Shown here: in pieces, positions 18,281 through 27,137 of the stretch | Layout: every line of letters starts with the position of its first letter | Position numbering within the stretch: position 1 is the first letter of the stretch | Origin: Bacteriovorax sp. BSW11_IV | Lineage (GTDB): Bacteria > Bdellovibrionota > Bacteriovoracia > Bacteriovoracales > Bacteriovoracaceae | DNA length: 54,292 bases | Assembly: GCF_000447755.1 (NCBI RefSeq) | Contig: NZ_AUNE01000055.1 | Span: forward strand, 1 to 54,292 | Direction of reading: 5' to 3' | Translations under genes and position numbers: made by a program | The notes under the pieces: model-generated | Databases searched by the model: none | What the model was told of the DNA's origin: nothing | Seen by the model: only the letters and a program-made list of their open reading frames with translations

Positions 18281-19651
18281 TTGTTGAAATCCCTTTTAAC
18301 AACACTATTTTTGGCCACAATGAGTACTCAATCTTTGGCCGCTACAATCGCTATTATTGATTCTGGTACTGATATGAAGCACCAAGATATCGCCCCAATT
18401 GCATGGACAAACTCTGTAGATACTACTGTGAATAATCGTGATGAAGACCGTAATGGCTACCAAGACGATATTTATGGATGGAACTTCGCTGAAGGTAATA
18501 ATCTTGTTATCGATTACAAGTACCTAGGTCTTCTAAATGATGACATTAGAAACTTCTTTGCTATTCAAACTAAAATGTTTCTTGGAACTGTAACTGAAGA
18601 AGAAATGAGTTGGGTAAGAGCAAAAGTGAATGATGCTGATTTTATCGCTCGCATTTCTAAGTATGGTAACTTTATGCACGGAACTCACGTTGCAGGTATT
18701 GCTACTCGTGATATTCAAAGTTCAAAAATGTTTGCTGTAAAACTTATCCCTACAGAAGTTAATCTTCCAGGTGATAAGGCCGCTAGTTTTTTCCCTATGT
18801 CTGTAAATTCAACTGATAAGGGACTAGGCGAGAAGCTGGTTAAAATGGGACTTAAGCAACTGGCCAAGGCACAGATGACAATGATGGAAGAGATCGCTGC
18901 TTACGTTGATGGACACAAGGCCGATGTTGCCAACGGTTCATTTGGTACAGGATTTAACCAAGCAAAACAAATTGTAGAAATGGTTCTTAAAGATGTTCTT
19001 AGAACGAAGCCATCTGATGAACAAGTAGATGAGTATGCAAAATATTTCGTAAATCAACTTGTCGAAAATGGTCGTAAAATGATGGATGCTGCTCCAAATA
19101 CACTATTTGTATTTGCTGCTGGTAATGATGGTATGAATAATGATTTATACCCAACTTCACCAACAAATATTCAAGCTCCAAATGAGATTTCTGTTGCTGC
19201 AACACTTGATTTTAACTCACTAGCTCCTTTTTCAAATTACGGTGAAAGAGAAGTTGATGTTGCTGCTCCTGGTGTTTCGATTGAATCGGCCGTTCCAGGG
19301 GATCAATACTTGAAAGTATCGGGAACTTCACAAGCTGCTCCTTATGTAGCGAATGTGGCCGCTCTTATTCTTGAAAAAAACTCGGCCTTAAGGCCTGTTC
19401 AAGTAAAAGAAATTATCATGGCGACAGTTGATGTGAAGTCTTGGTTAGGTGGAAAAGTTAAAACTTCTGGTATCGTTAATAAAGAAAGAGCTGTAGTTGC
19501 AGCTGAGCTTTCAAAGTCAGTAAGTCTTTCAGAAGCGATTTCAAGATCTCTTAATACTGTTTCTGATGTAGAAAGTGATGAGAAGTCGATGTTTGATATT
19601 GAATATATCGAAGGATCTGTACTTCCGCTTCCATCTGAATTTAAATTATAA
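18281..19651 (+). CDS. Secreted subtilase (S8) without visible propeptide
   Basis: Starts at a TTG (18281; the next codon is also TTG) with AAAAGGAG just upstream, giving 456 residues. A signal peptide of about 20 residues is followed directly by the catalytic Asp strand IAIIDSGTDM near 25, so the usual I9 propeptide is absent. His is in MHGTHVAGIA near 132, the oxyanion Asn in FVFAAGNDG near 283 and Ser in SGTSQAAPYVAN near 350. A stretch of about 100 residues, with an uncommon helical insert, separates Asp and His, and a Lys/Glu-rich insert follows His. How folding is assisted without a propeptide is unclear. A terminator follows. Confidence 0.9.
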   Translation: MLKSLLTTLFLATMSTQSLAATIAIIDSGTDMKHQDIAPIAWTNSVDTTVNNRDEDRNGYQDDIYGWNFAEGNNLVIDYKYLGLLNDDIRNFFAIQTKMFLGTVTEEEMSWVRAKVNDADFIARISKYGNFMHGTHVAGIATRDIQSSKMFAVKLIPTEVNLPGDKAASFFPMSVNSTDKGLGEKLVKMGLKQLAKAQMTMMEEIAAYVDGHKADVANGSFGTGFNQAKQIVEMVLKDVLRTKPSDEQVDEYAKYFVNQLVENGRKMMDAAPNTLFVFAAGNDGMNNDLYPTSPTNIQAPNEISVAATLDFNSLAPFSNYGEREVDVAAPGVSIESAVPGDQYLKVSGTSQAAPYVANVAALILEKNSALRPVQVKEIIMATVDVKSWLGGKVKTSGIVNKERAVVAAELSKSVSLSEAISRSLNTVSDVESDEKSMFDIEYIEGSVLPLPSEFKL

Positions 19652-19673
19652 TTTGAGTTTTAAATTCAAAATG

Positions 19674-19700
19674 AAAAGGCCCTCTAAAAGGGCCTTTTTT
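19674..19700. terminator. Bidirectional terminator ending the lipid cluster
   Basis: Stem AAAAGGCCC (19674-19682) / GGGCCTTTT (19690-19698), 7-base loop and T-runs on both sides. It closes the subtilase gene on plus and the TPMT-like gene on minus, whose stop codon is at 19699. Confidence 0.92.
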
Positions 19701-20364
19701 ATTTTTGAGCCAAATGGTAGACAACAAATTGAGTTTTTGTTGCACCTGCATTTTGATGGCGTTTAGGAACGACAGAATCACCTCTGTTAAGAATTTCAAT
19801 CGAATAATGATTCTCAAATAAGTTCATGATTTCATCTTCTAAAATTGAAAATGGCGGGCCCACGTCAGGGACTTGAGTCTGTTCATAAGTTTGCATAAGA
19901 ATCTTTGTATCTCCACTTGAAAGATTGCAAAGATGTTGCGCATACTTTTGTCGCATCTCTTTTGGAAGTGCAACAATACTTGCTCTGTCATATACGTCAA
20001 ATTTACCAAGATCTTCTTTTGTGAGATCAAAGAAAGAGCCCAAGTACAGAGCTATATTTTTACTTCTATAAATTGAGAATTTTTCATTTTTTTCAATTTC
20101 AAAAGAAAGACTGTTTTCAATAAAAAAATCCTCTACGGCCTTTTCTGCAATTTCAACTCCAATGACATTGTGGCCATTCTCTAATAGCCATAGCATATCG
20201 AGAGATTTTCCACATAGGGGAACAAAAACATTTTTAGTCTTGTTAAATATCTTTGGTCCAATAGTTGTTAACACTTTATTTGGGGCACTTTGATGAAAAC
20301 CAGTCATGCCTTTATCCCATGCTTCTATCCAAAAATCTTTTTCCACTTTTAGGCCTTTATTCAC
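19699..20364 (-). CDS. Thiopurine S-methyltransferase-like enzyme
   Basis: A 221-residue class I SAM methyltransferase of the TPMT family. Diagnostic segments are DFWIEAWDKGMTGFH near residue 10, VFVPLCGKSLDMLWL near 47 (SAM site) and HNVIGVEIAEKAV near 69. In bacteria the family methylates thiols, selenite or tellurite compounds, or halides. The GTG start at 20364 lies inside the end of the PEP-utilising gene (8-bp overlap), so it is the last gene of the five-gene minus-strand lipid operon and the operon terminator follows. A role in methylating a product of that pathway is an inference from position. Confidence 0.85.
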   Translation of the reverse strand: MNKGLKVEKDFWIEAWDKGMTGFHQSAPNKVLTTIGPKIFNKTKNVFVPLCGKSLDMLWLLENGHNVIGVEIAEKAVEDFFIENSLSFEIEKNEKFSIYRSKNIALYLGSFFDLTKEDLGKFDVYDRASIVALPKEMRQKYAQHLCNLSSGDTKILMQTYEQTQVPDVGPPFSILEDEIMNLFENHYSIEILNRGDSVVPKRHQNAGATKTQFVVYHLAQK

Positions 20365-23038
20365 TAAGGATTTCGATTAATCCTGTTTCTCCATTAATTT
20401 CAACCATCATACCGCTTTTCAATCTCTTTGTCAGATCCTTCACACTTACAATTGTTGGTAGTCCCATTTCCCTTGCCACTATGGCAGAGTGGGAGAGTAG
20501 TCCGCCCCTTTCCACAAGGAGGGCACTAATCGATGGATATAGCGGAATCCAGCCTGGGTCAGTTCTTTTAGCGACAACAATTTCTCCATTTAAAACTAAG
20601 TCGTCTTCTGGACCGTTGATTACTTTAATCACGCCTCGAATAACTCCTGGGCAGCAGCCGATACCGCGCATTTGATTTTCTTTCAAATCTCCAAGTTCAA
20701 TAGGTGTTGGTTCTTCAAAAATATTATTGTGCCAATAAACAGGACCTCGAGTATGAAAGCGTGGTTTAGGATCTTCGCTATTTTCATACTCATGAAATTC
20801 TTTCTTTCGAATATTTATAAGCGCTCTTAAATCTCGTGTCGGCATTGTTCCTTCAAGTCCGGCCTTAAGTTCTTGTAGAGTAATGAAAAAGATATCTTCG
20901 CGATTGTCGATAATATTTCTTTTTGTATAGTCACTGCCAATGGCATAGAACATTCTTCTCACAATTCCATAGACACGTGTGCGACAAAAACGTGTGTTTT
21001 CTCTATTCATCACGGCCTTTCTTGCATGTTTTAGCGACCATTTATAGATCAATCCTTTAAGACCAGAAATATTCTTTGATAACATTTCTTCAGCATTGTT
21101 TCTGATAGCCTTTTCTCTTTTTTCAAATTCATGTAAATCAGTTTGACCAGAGTTGATGATATTCTTTAGAAATATAAAGAAAAGAGAAGGGTCTTGGTAA
21201 AGGTCTTTTTGTTCAAGTTTCATCTCACTCATACATCTAAAACCGTAACGATCAATATAGTCTGTGACAATTTTATGGAAACTTTGAAATTTACTCTGGC
21301 GTAAAAGTTCAATTAAAATATCATTGTCATGTTCAAAGAGAAATTCTCTGAGTTCAATGTCTTTTTCAACAACTCCCGCAATCCTTATGAGCTCTTTTGT
21401 CGGCATGGCTGATTCAAGATTTCCATTTCCTGCTAGAAGATCATTATGGAAATTTGCCCCTAGGTGTGATAGCCACGTCTCTGTGAGTTTTTTAAATATT
21501 CCAAAGTGCACCATACATAGAAAGTCATTAATGATTGGAGCATGCCAGCGCCATAGCATTTCTTTTTCAAGATCATGGTATTTAAGATAGATGGCGTCCG
21601 CTGGCATGGACTCAAAATCAATTTTCTTATACTTTTCATAAGTTTTATAGAAATAATCGAGAAAATTATCGACAACATTTTGTGCATTAAGATGGAAGTA
21701 AAAAAACTTCATTCCCGTTAAAATTTTTCTAATTTTAGAACCTAAAGTATTTTGAAATGATGGAGGTCTTACTCTGTCAGCGATCTCATTTTGAAGGGCC
21801 TCATTTGTCCCCATCATTGTTTCCATAAAGGCCCTGTTGTACTTGTAGCCAGGTAGAATACTTGTCAGTTTGTACCAGTTTAATAAATTGTAATAAACAC
21901 GACCATTGAAATGTCCGAGCATATTTTTTAAGAAAAAATCCATTTCCTTTATATGCTTGTGTGGGACCATTAAGACTTCACAAAATTGAACATACACTTG
22001 GTGATACACATAATGGGCAAAACCAAACGTTAATGGCCTTGTTATGCCTCCGTAGCTTTCGACAATATTGGAGTTGTCCCACATATACAGTTGTCCTTTT
22101 GAACAAGCTACTTCTGTCGTAATTGGTCTTGCTTGCAAGATATAGATCTTTCCATCTTTTATGGCCCATTCAATATCTTGAGGGAAGTGATATAAATCTT
22201 CAATCCTCATACCAAGTATATATAATTGCCCCAGTTCGGTACTATTAAGAGATGAAGCATCCATTAAAGAGTCAGGAACACTGGCTTCTTTTGGTGCCTG
22301 ATTTATATGATCAGCGAGGAGTTTCTTTTCTTTTTTTACAATTTCTTGATTATTAAGGGCACCGTTTTCTTTATTAAGTGCATATGTATCGGCATCTAAG
22401 AGTCCGCTTACCAAACCCTCGCCAACACCATAAACGGAATTAATAAGCATCTCATCACCACTGGTTGTAACAGGGTTTGCTGTAAACATAACTCCACTTT
22501 TATCAGGATCAATCATTTCTTGAATAACAAGCGAGACTTGAATATTTTCATTTTTAAGATTGTTTTCCCTTCTATAGCTTAAACAACGATGACCAAAGGC
22601 CGAGGTCCAGCATTTTTTTATGGCCTTTAAGAATTTATCTTCTTCGCTGATATAGAGATGGCTCTCTAGCATACCTGCAAAAGAGTGGGCGCCTCCATCT
22701 TCATCGAGGGCCGATGATCTAACGGCGATAACTTTATCTCCAAAGCCTCTTTTAAGTTCTAAGAGAAACGCTGTGAGCTTTTCATCTATTGGAGTTTGAT
22801 CAATCAATATTTCAATTTGCTTTGCTTTGTCTTCTTCACTTATGTCCATGAGAAGTATGTCCGCTATTTTTATGTCTAGTCCGCTCGTTTTTGCAAAGTG
22901 GTTAAAACTGTGTGGTGTAAGTACTTTAAATTCTGGTACTGGAAGTCCTGCTCTTCCAAGAATGTAGAGATTTAACCCTTTTCCGCCACAGTATTTTTTT
23001 GCAATAAATGAATCACTGTTTTTGTCGATAATAATCAT
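20357..23038 (-). CDS. PEP synthase / rifampicin-phosphotransferase-like enzyme
   Basis: This 893-residue protein combines an N-terminal ATP-grasp domain of the PPDK_N type with a C-terminal phosphohistidine swivel domain. The N-terminal part has GGKGLNLYILGRAGLPVP, VRSSALDEDGGAHSFAGM near 110 and SGVMFTANPVT near 180. The swivel domain has GGLLSHSAIVAREMGLPTIV near 845, with the catalytic His in LSH. There is no C-terminal PEP/pyruvate TIM barrel, so it matches Rph-type phosphotransferases rather than true PpsA. The central 400 residues, which in Rph hold the substrate domain, are unlike those I know. It sits in a lipid operon, so the target may be a hydroxyl on a lipid or isoprenoid; that is inference. 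Confidence 0.82.
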   Translation of the reverse strand: MIIIDKNSDSFIAKKYCGGKGLNLYILGRAGLPVPEFKVLTPHSFNHFAKTSGLDIKIADILLMDISEEDKAKQIEILIDQTPIDEKLTAFLLELKRGFGDKVIAVRSSALDEDGGAHSFAGMLESHLYISEEDKFLKAIKKCWTSAFGHRCLSYRRENNLKNENIQVSLVIQEMIDPDKSGVMFTANPVTTSGDEMLINSVYGVGEGLVSGLLDADTYALNKENGALNNQEIVKKEKKLLADHINQAPKEASVPDSLMDASSLNSTELGQLYILGMRIEDLYHFPQDIEWAIKDGKIYILQARPITTEVACSKGQLYMWDNSNIVESYGGITRPLTFGFAHYVYHQVYVQFCEVLMVPHKHIKEMDFFLKNMLGHFNGRVYYNLLNWYKLTSILPGYKYNRAFMETMMGTNEALQNEIADRVRPPSFQNTLGSKIRKILTGMKFFYFHLNAQNVVDNFLDYFYKTYEKYKKIDFESMPADAIYLKYHDLEKEMLWRWHAPIINDFLCMVHFGIFKKLTETWLSHLGANFHNDLLAGNGNLESAMPTKELIRIAGVVEKDIELREFLFEHDNDILIELLRQSKFQSFHKIVTDYIDRYGFRCMSEMKLEQKDLYQDPSLFFIFLKNIINSGQTDLHEFEKREKAIRNNAEEMLSKNISGLKGLIYKWSLKHARKAVMNRENTRFCRTRVYGIVRRMFYAIGSDYTKRNIIDNREDIFFITLQELKAGLEGTMPTRDLRALINIRKKEFHEYENSEDPKPRFHTRGPVYWHNNIFEEPTPIELGDLKENQMRGIGCCPGVIRGVIKVINGPEDDLVLNGEIVVAKRTDPGWIPLYPSISALLVERGGLLSHSAIVAREMGLPTIVSVKDLTKRLKSGMMVEINGETGLIEILSE

Positions 23039-23048
23039 TCTCTATTTC

Positions 23049-23903
23049 CTAGAAAGTAAGAGTTATATTTGTAATAAAAAATAAAATTATAAAAATTGAA
23101 CTAATTGAGCGAAAAAGTTTTCCTGCCCAAATTTTATCTGTCATTAAGTAGGGAAGCATTAAAATGAATGAAGTTAAAACAACGCCAATCAATCTGTAAG
23201 ATAGTTCATTGTTGTGAGCAAGTGTTACTAAATAGGTTGCGACCAAAATCTGACTAAACGTAAGAATGAAGGCCCCTGCTTTTCCAAAAATATTACTGTA
23301 GGTCTGAACCTTCTTCTCTTCAGAATTAGTAAATGTTTTGCGTCCAAATTCGAAAACGTTGAAACAAAAATAACAAGCAAGTGAACTTTGCCAGAAATTT
23401 AAAGGATTGTCTGTAAAGGCGCTAAAAGTTCTTAATGAGAGAAGGACAACTACAAATGTATGAGTTAGTGCATAAGTTGTAAGTTTGTTCTCTAAAAACT
23501 TTGAGATAAAAAACTCTTTATACATAAGCAGTGAATAGCTCCATGCCAAAAGGGTAAACATCTTGGTTGTTCCAGATTCATTCATTGTTAGTATGAATTC
23601 AAATACAAAAGTGGCCACAATGGCCATTCTCACATCTTTTAAAGTTAGTAGCCCTCTGGGAAGTGGGCGAGTAGGGTTATTTATAAGATCCGTTTGATAA
23701 TCTTTAATTTCATCATAAAGTCTCAGTTTAAAGAAAAATGATAGACAAAAGAGTAGTCCCCATAAACTTTTTGGGTTTCCAAAAAGGCCGATTGCCCCAC
23801 CCATTGCTAGATGATAGAGAACAAATAGGCCGATCATAACGATATGAATTGCAGGATCAAATCTCTCATTTGTAAATTGAATGAAGGCCCTCATTTTTCC
23901 CAT
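23049..23903 (-). CDS. UbiA-superfamily membrane prenyltransferase-like protein
   Basis: The 284-residue protein has about eight or nine membrane helices. The Asp-rich loop of UbiA enzymes is present as RLYDEIKDYQTDLINNPTRP near residues 60-80 followed by LPRG, matching the NDxxDxxxD-type motif, with the NPTRPLPRG pattern conserved. The second Asp motif is degenerate (FEFGRKTFTNSEEKK near 190). UbiA enzymes transfer an isoprenyl chain from a diphosphate to an acceptor within the membrane. The ATG shares one base with the stop of the ligase gene upstream (TAATG), so the two are translationally coupled. The acceptor is unknown. Confidence 0.78.
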   Translation of the reverse strand: MGKMRAFIQFTNERFDPAIHIVMIGLFVLYHLAMGGAIGLFGNPKSLWGLLFCLSFFFKLRLYDEIKDYQTDLINNPTRPLPRGLLTLKDVRMAIVATFVFEFILTMNESGTTKMFTLLAWSYSLLMYKEFFISKFLENKLTTYALTHTFVVVLLSLRTFSAFTDNPLNFWQSSLACYFCFNVFEFGRKTFTNSEEKKVQTYSNIFGKAGAFILTFSQILVATYLVTLAHNNELSYRLIGVVLTSFILMLPYLMTDKIWAGKLFRSISSIFIILFFITNITLTF

Positions 23904-26266
23904 TAAAGTATCTCTCTTAGTTTATTGTATTCAACTTTTGAGTGGTGACGTGGGTCCATTGGAATATTTTCTACACAAATAATCTTATCTACTGGAATGG
24001 CATTTTTATTCATCAGTCTCATGATTTCTTTGTGGGCCAACTCTTCATTATATTGATCCAAGTTCTTCTCGTTGATCGAATAAACACAATATGTGGCCTC
24101 ACCTAGTTCACTATGTTCTACACCCAAATAGGCCGCATGTTTAACAAATGGTAGTCTTTTCAAAATCACTTCTGCTCTTACAGGAAAAAGGTATTCACCA
24201 TCTCTTTGAATGGCATTATGGATGCGCCCTACAAGCCATAGGTTGCCATCATGATCCATTTTTCCCAGATCCCCAGTTCTGTGCCAAATAAGACCTTGAT
24301 GGTCCTTGATTTTACTTTTCTTAAAGGCGTCTTCATTGTTGTAATAGCGCTCACACACGTGCTCACCTTGAACAATAATTTCACCAACTTCGCCCTGGGC
24401 CCTTTCCCATTGTGCCCATTGCTGATCACTATGTATTTCGATAGGTCCTTTTTCAATTTTGATGAATTTTACTTTTAATCCTTCGTCAAAATGACCAACA
24501 TTGACCCCTTCTTCAACAAATTCTACATCTCGCTCAGAGCTTTCTTTTAACATGTCATTATCTGCAATATGGGCCATCGGTTCAACTTCAGTTGAACCAT
24601 AAAGGACAAGCACTTGTGCAGAAGGTGCGGCCTTTTTCATATTTCTTACATCATCTTTTGAGACAGGTGCTCCTCCCGTAATAATTCTTCTGATATTTGG
24701 AAGAGTTAAATTGTTGTCATTACAAAATTTTGAAAGTCCATTCATTAAGGAAGGTGATAGGGTTGTACAAGATACATTTTGTGTCGATATTTGTGTGTAG
24801 AGAATCATGGCATCCATTGGATTTGGCACACCTACATCAATGGCCGGTAAAATAGTTGATACGCCAGCTGCTATATTGTTTAATGAGAAAATTGGAAATG
24901 CTGGAATGTCACAATCATTTGTCTCATAAGGGATATGGCGGTTGAGGGCATAGTGTTGTGAGGCCAAAAAGCGATGTGAGCGATCCGCCCCTTTTGGTGT
25001 TCCCGATGATCCGGTTGTAAATGTAATGAGTGCTGTATGCTCTTTTTCAACTGCCTCAATATCGGCCCACTCATTACTTGAAATCAGCTTTTCAAAACTA
25101 GTTGTGTATTCGTTATCAGTTTGTCCCACTGAAATTTTTGTTGCGATGGCATCAATCGCATTAACGCCTTTTAAGTATTGGAAGGCCTTTTCTATACTAA
25201 TAATGGCCACGGGATCAACGACCTTTGCAGAAACATCGAGCTGATCTTTTCTGGCCCAGCTGTCTAGAAAGACTGCGATGGCCCCAATCTTTTGTAGCGC
25301 AAACATAGTCGTATACATCGGAAACGACATCGGAATAAAGACAATAACGCGATCACCTTTTTTTATCCCAAGTTTTTTTAGTCCACCGGCCACAATTCCA
25401 ACGGCCTTATGAAGATCCATAAAAGATGCATGCTGATGTTCAAGTTTATCAGCTTCTTTGTGTGCAAATTTTAAAATGTTTTCATAAGGAACCCAAGAAA
25501 GAACATTTTTGTCTGGCATTTTTTTGATATGCTCTTCTAGGAATGAGCAGACGTTATTCATCTTATGCTCACCTGGATAATAACCTTTTTTTGGTGCTTC
25601 TAATGCGCCATGAATAAAAGATACGCAGGCCTGTGTGGCAGTCCAAGGCAGGGCGTGTCCCATTCCTTCAAGTTTTAATTCATCTGTTAGAACGATTTTT
25701 TCTTTTAGTCTTTCAATTTGCTTAGTTGGCATAATTGATTGATCAGCATCACCATAGATGAGATAAATTTTTATTTTATGTTTGTTTAAATTTTTTAATT
25801 CTTTTTCAATCTCTTCTAAAGAGACTTGCTTTTCATTGATACTATTAATTAACAGATCGACATCGAGGTAGTTTTTTGAACATTCTCTGTAGCTTTGGGG
25901 AACGTCCTGTGGCGAAGCTGTCTTTAAGAGCATATCTTCAATACTTTTATTCATTGCTTTACTAATTAGTGCGCGACCAACTACTGGCATGTTGATTAAT
26001 GCGAGTTTTAAAGCTGACTCTTTTCTTGGGAAAATATAGGGAGCGATTAATATGAGGGCCTGTGTATTTTCAGGGTTTCGGTTTGCTCTTTTAATGGCGC
26101 TCAAGCATCCGAACGAATATCCAAGTTCAACTGTTTGTGTAAGAGATGGCGTTATGTCGTTCTTAGTATTAAATGTTACCTTTGCTTTGAGTTTATCTTT
26201 TAACAAGGAAAAGTCATGAGGATGACCAGGGGAGCCGTGGTGGATATTGACTGTAATTTCGCTCAT
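23903..26266 (-). CDS. Alpha/beta-hydrolase fused to acyl-AMP ligase (OleB-OleC-like)
   Basis: This 787-residue protein has two parts. Residues 1 to about 215 are an alpha/beta-hydrolase with nucleophile GYSFG (Ser51), Asp in YGDADQS and His in GMGHALPW. The rest is an ANL-type adenylating enzyme: P-loop TFTTGSSGTPKGADR near 415, YGSTEVEP near 550, RTGDLGKMDHDG near 668 and a C-terminal DPRHHSKVEYNKL with the catalytic Lys. The C-terminal D-RH-K pattern recalls OleC, the beta-lactone synthetase, and the order hydrolase-ligase recalls the OleBC fusion of actinobacteria. The thiolase OleA is absent nearby. A fatty acyl or hydroxyacyl substrate is likely. ATGA overlap with the formyltransferase gene. 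Confidence 0.82.
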   Translation of the reverse strand: MSEITVNIHHGSPGHPHDFSLLKDKLKAKVTFNTKNDITPSLTQTVELGYSFGCLSAIKRANRNPENTQALILIAPYIFPRKESALKLALINMPVVGRALISKAMNKSIEDMLLKTASPQDVPQSYRECSKNYLDVDLLINSINEKQVSLEEIEKELKNLNKHKIKIYLIYGDADQSIMPTKQIERLKEKIVLTDELKLEGMGHALPWTATQACVSFIHGALEAPKKGYYPGEHKMNNVCSFLEEHIKKMPDKNVLSWVPYENILKFAHKEADKLEHQHASFMDLHKAVGIVAGGLKKLGIKKGDRVIVFIPMSFPMYTTMFALQKIGAIAVFLDSWARKDQLDVSAKVVDPVAIISIEKAFQYLKGVNAIDAIATKISVGQTDNEYTTSFEKLISSNEWADIEAVEKEHTALITFTTGSSGTPKGADRSHRFLASQHYALNRHIPYETNDCDIPAFPIFSLNNIAAGVSTILPAIDVGVPNPMDAMILYTQISTQNVSCTTLSPSLMNGLSKFCNDNNLTLPNIRRIITGGAPVSKDDVRNMKKAAPSAQVLVLYGSTEVEPMAHIADNDMLKESSERDVEFVEEGVNVGHFDEGLKVKFIKIEKGPIEIHSDQQWAQWERAQGEVGEIIVQGEHVCERYYNNEDAFKKSKIKDHQGLIWHRTGDLGKMDHDGNLWLVGRIHNAIQRDGEYLFPVRAEVILKRLPFVKHAAYLGVEHSELGEATYCVYSINEKNLDQYNEELAHKEIMRLMNKNAIPVDKIICVENIPMDPRHHSKVEYNKLREIL

Positions 26267-27006
26267 AGTTTTATTTTCCTTTTAATTTTTGTTATTTGTT
26301 TTAAAGTTGGTGTTTTGTAATAAATGATATTTTCACTGGTGTTAGTTGTGCCATATAGTTCGCGCTTATTTGAAATGATATCAATGACTCTTTCACAGCA
26401 ATTTGCTTCTAGCTCCATGCTCTTTTTTTGATACTCAATAAAAGAATGAATTTCATTTTTCTTAGAGACAATCTGTTGTTGGAGAATTCTTCCATCATCA
26501 AGTTTTGGCGTCATTTCATGGATGGTAAATCCTGCATCTTTATTTTGGTACAAAGACTGTAGATCACACAATGTTCCCCTTTGATCGGGAAGAAGACCAT
26601 GATGAATATTTATGCACCCAATAGTAGGGGCCTTCAAAATGGCCTTTTTGTAAATGTAGCGCGTTCTTGAATTGATGATGAGATCAATGCTTTGGTTTTT
26701 TACGAAATTTATAAATTCATCGCAATTCACCGTCTTAAATTCATGAAATGAAGCATTGTAACCAATCGCCAACTTTTCTCTTTGTTGGTGATAGTGCCTA
26801 TTTAAGAGTTGGTTTTTGATTAGATTGGCCCCTGTTTTTCTTGCGCCCGCAAGCATGAGTGCCAGTCCTTTTAGGACATGTTCGTTGGTACTATTATCTA
26901 AGACTATGAGGTAGTGAATCTTGCCTGATGCCAAGAGGAGTTCAATAAATTTTGAATAATTGTTCTCTATAAAGGTCACTTTACTCGTAATGAGGGCCGT
27001 TTTCAT
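26263..27006 (-). CDS. Formyltransferase-family enzyme (Fmt/PurN-like)
   Basis: The start is the ATG at 27006, with AAAGGAA 5 bases upstream, giving 247 residues; a longer frame to 27084 has no ribosome site. The formyltransferase catalytic segment is CINIHHGLLPDQRGTL near 140, holding the Asn and His of the N-H-D triad, and the Asp is in KLDDGRILQQ near 180. The short C-terminal extension lacks the tRNA-binding domain of methionyl-tRNA formyltransferase. It is the first gene of the minus-strand lipid operon and overlaps the ligase gene by 4 bp. It may formylate an amino group on a sugar or lipid head group, as ArnA-type enzymes do; substrate unknown. Confidence 0.82.
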   Translation of the reverse strand: MKTALITSKVTFIENNYSKFIELLLASGKIHYLIVLDNSTNEHVLKGLALMLAGARKTGANLIKNQLLNRHYHQQREKLAIGYNASFHEFKTVNCDEFINFVKNQSIDLIINSRTRYIYKKAILKAPTIGCINIHHGLLPDQRGTLCDLQSLYQNKDAGFTIHEMTPKLDDGRILQQQIVSKKNEIHSFIEYQKKSMELEANCCERVIDIISNKRELYGTTNTSENIIYYKTPTLKQITKIKRKIKL

Positions 27007-27137
27007 ATAATTCCTTTGCCTTATTGTAGCTTCTGGCCGCTTTATTTTTAACCATACAGTAAATTTTATAGGGAGCTGTATCATCTAATTACAGGTTCTT
27101 ATACAATGGGCCAACACACAGAAACTTGGATACCACC

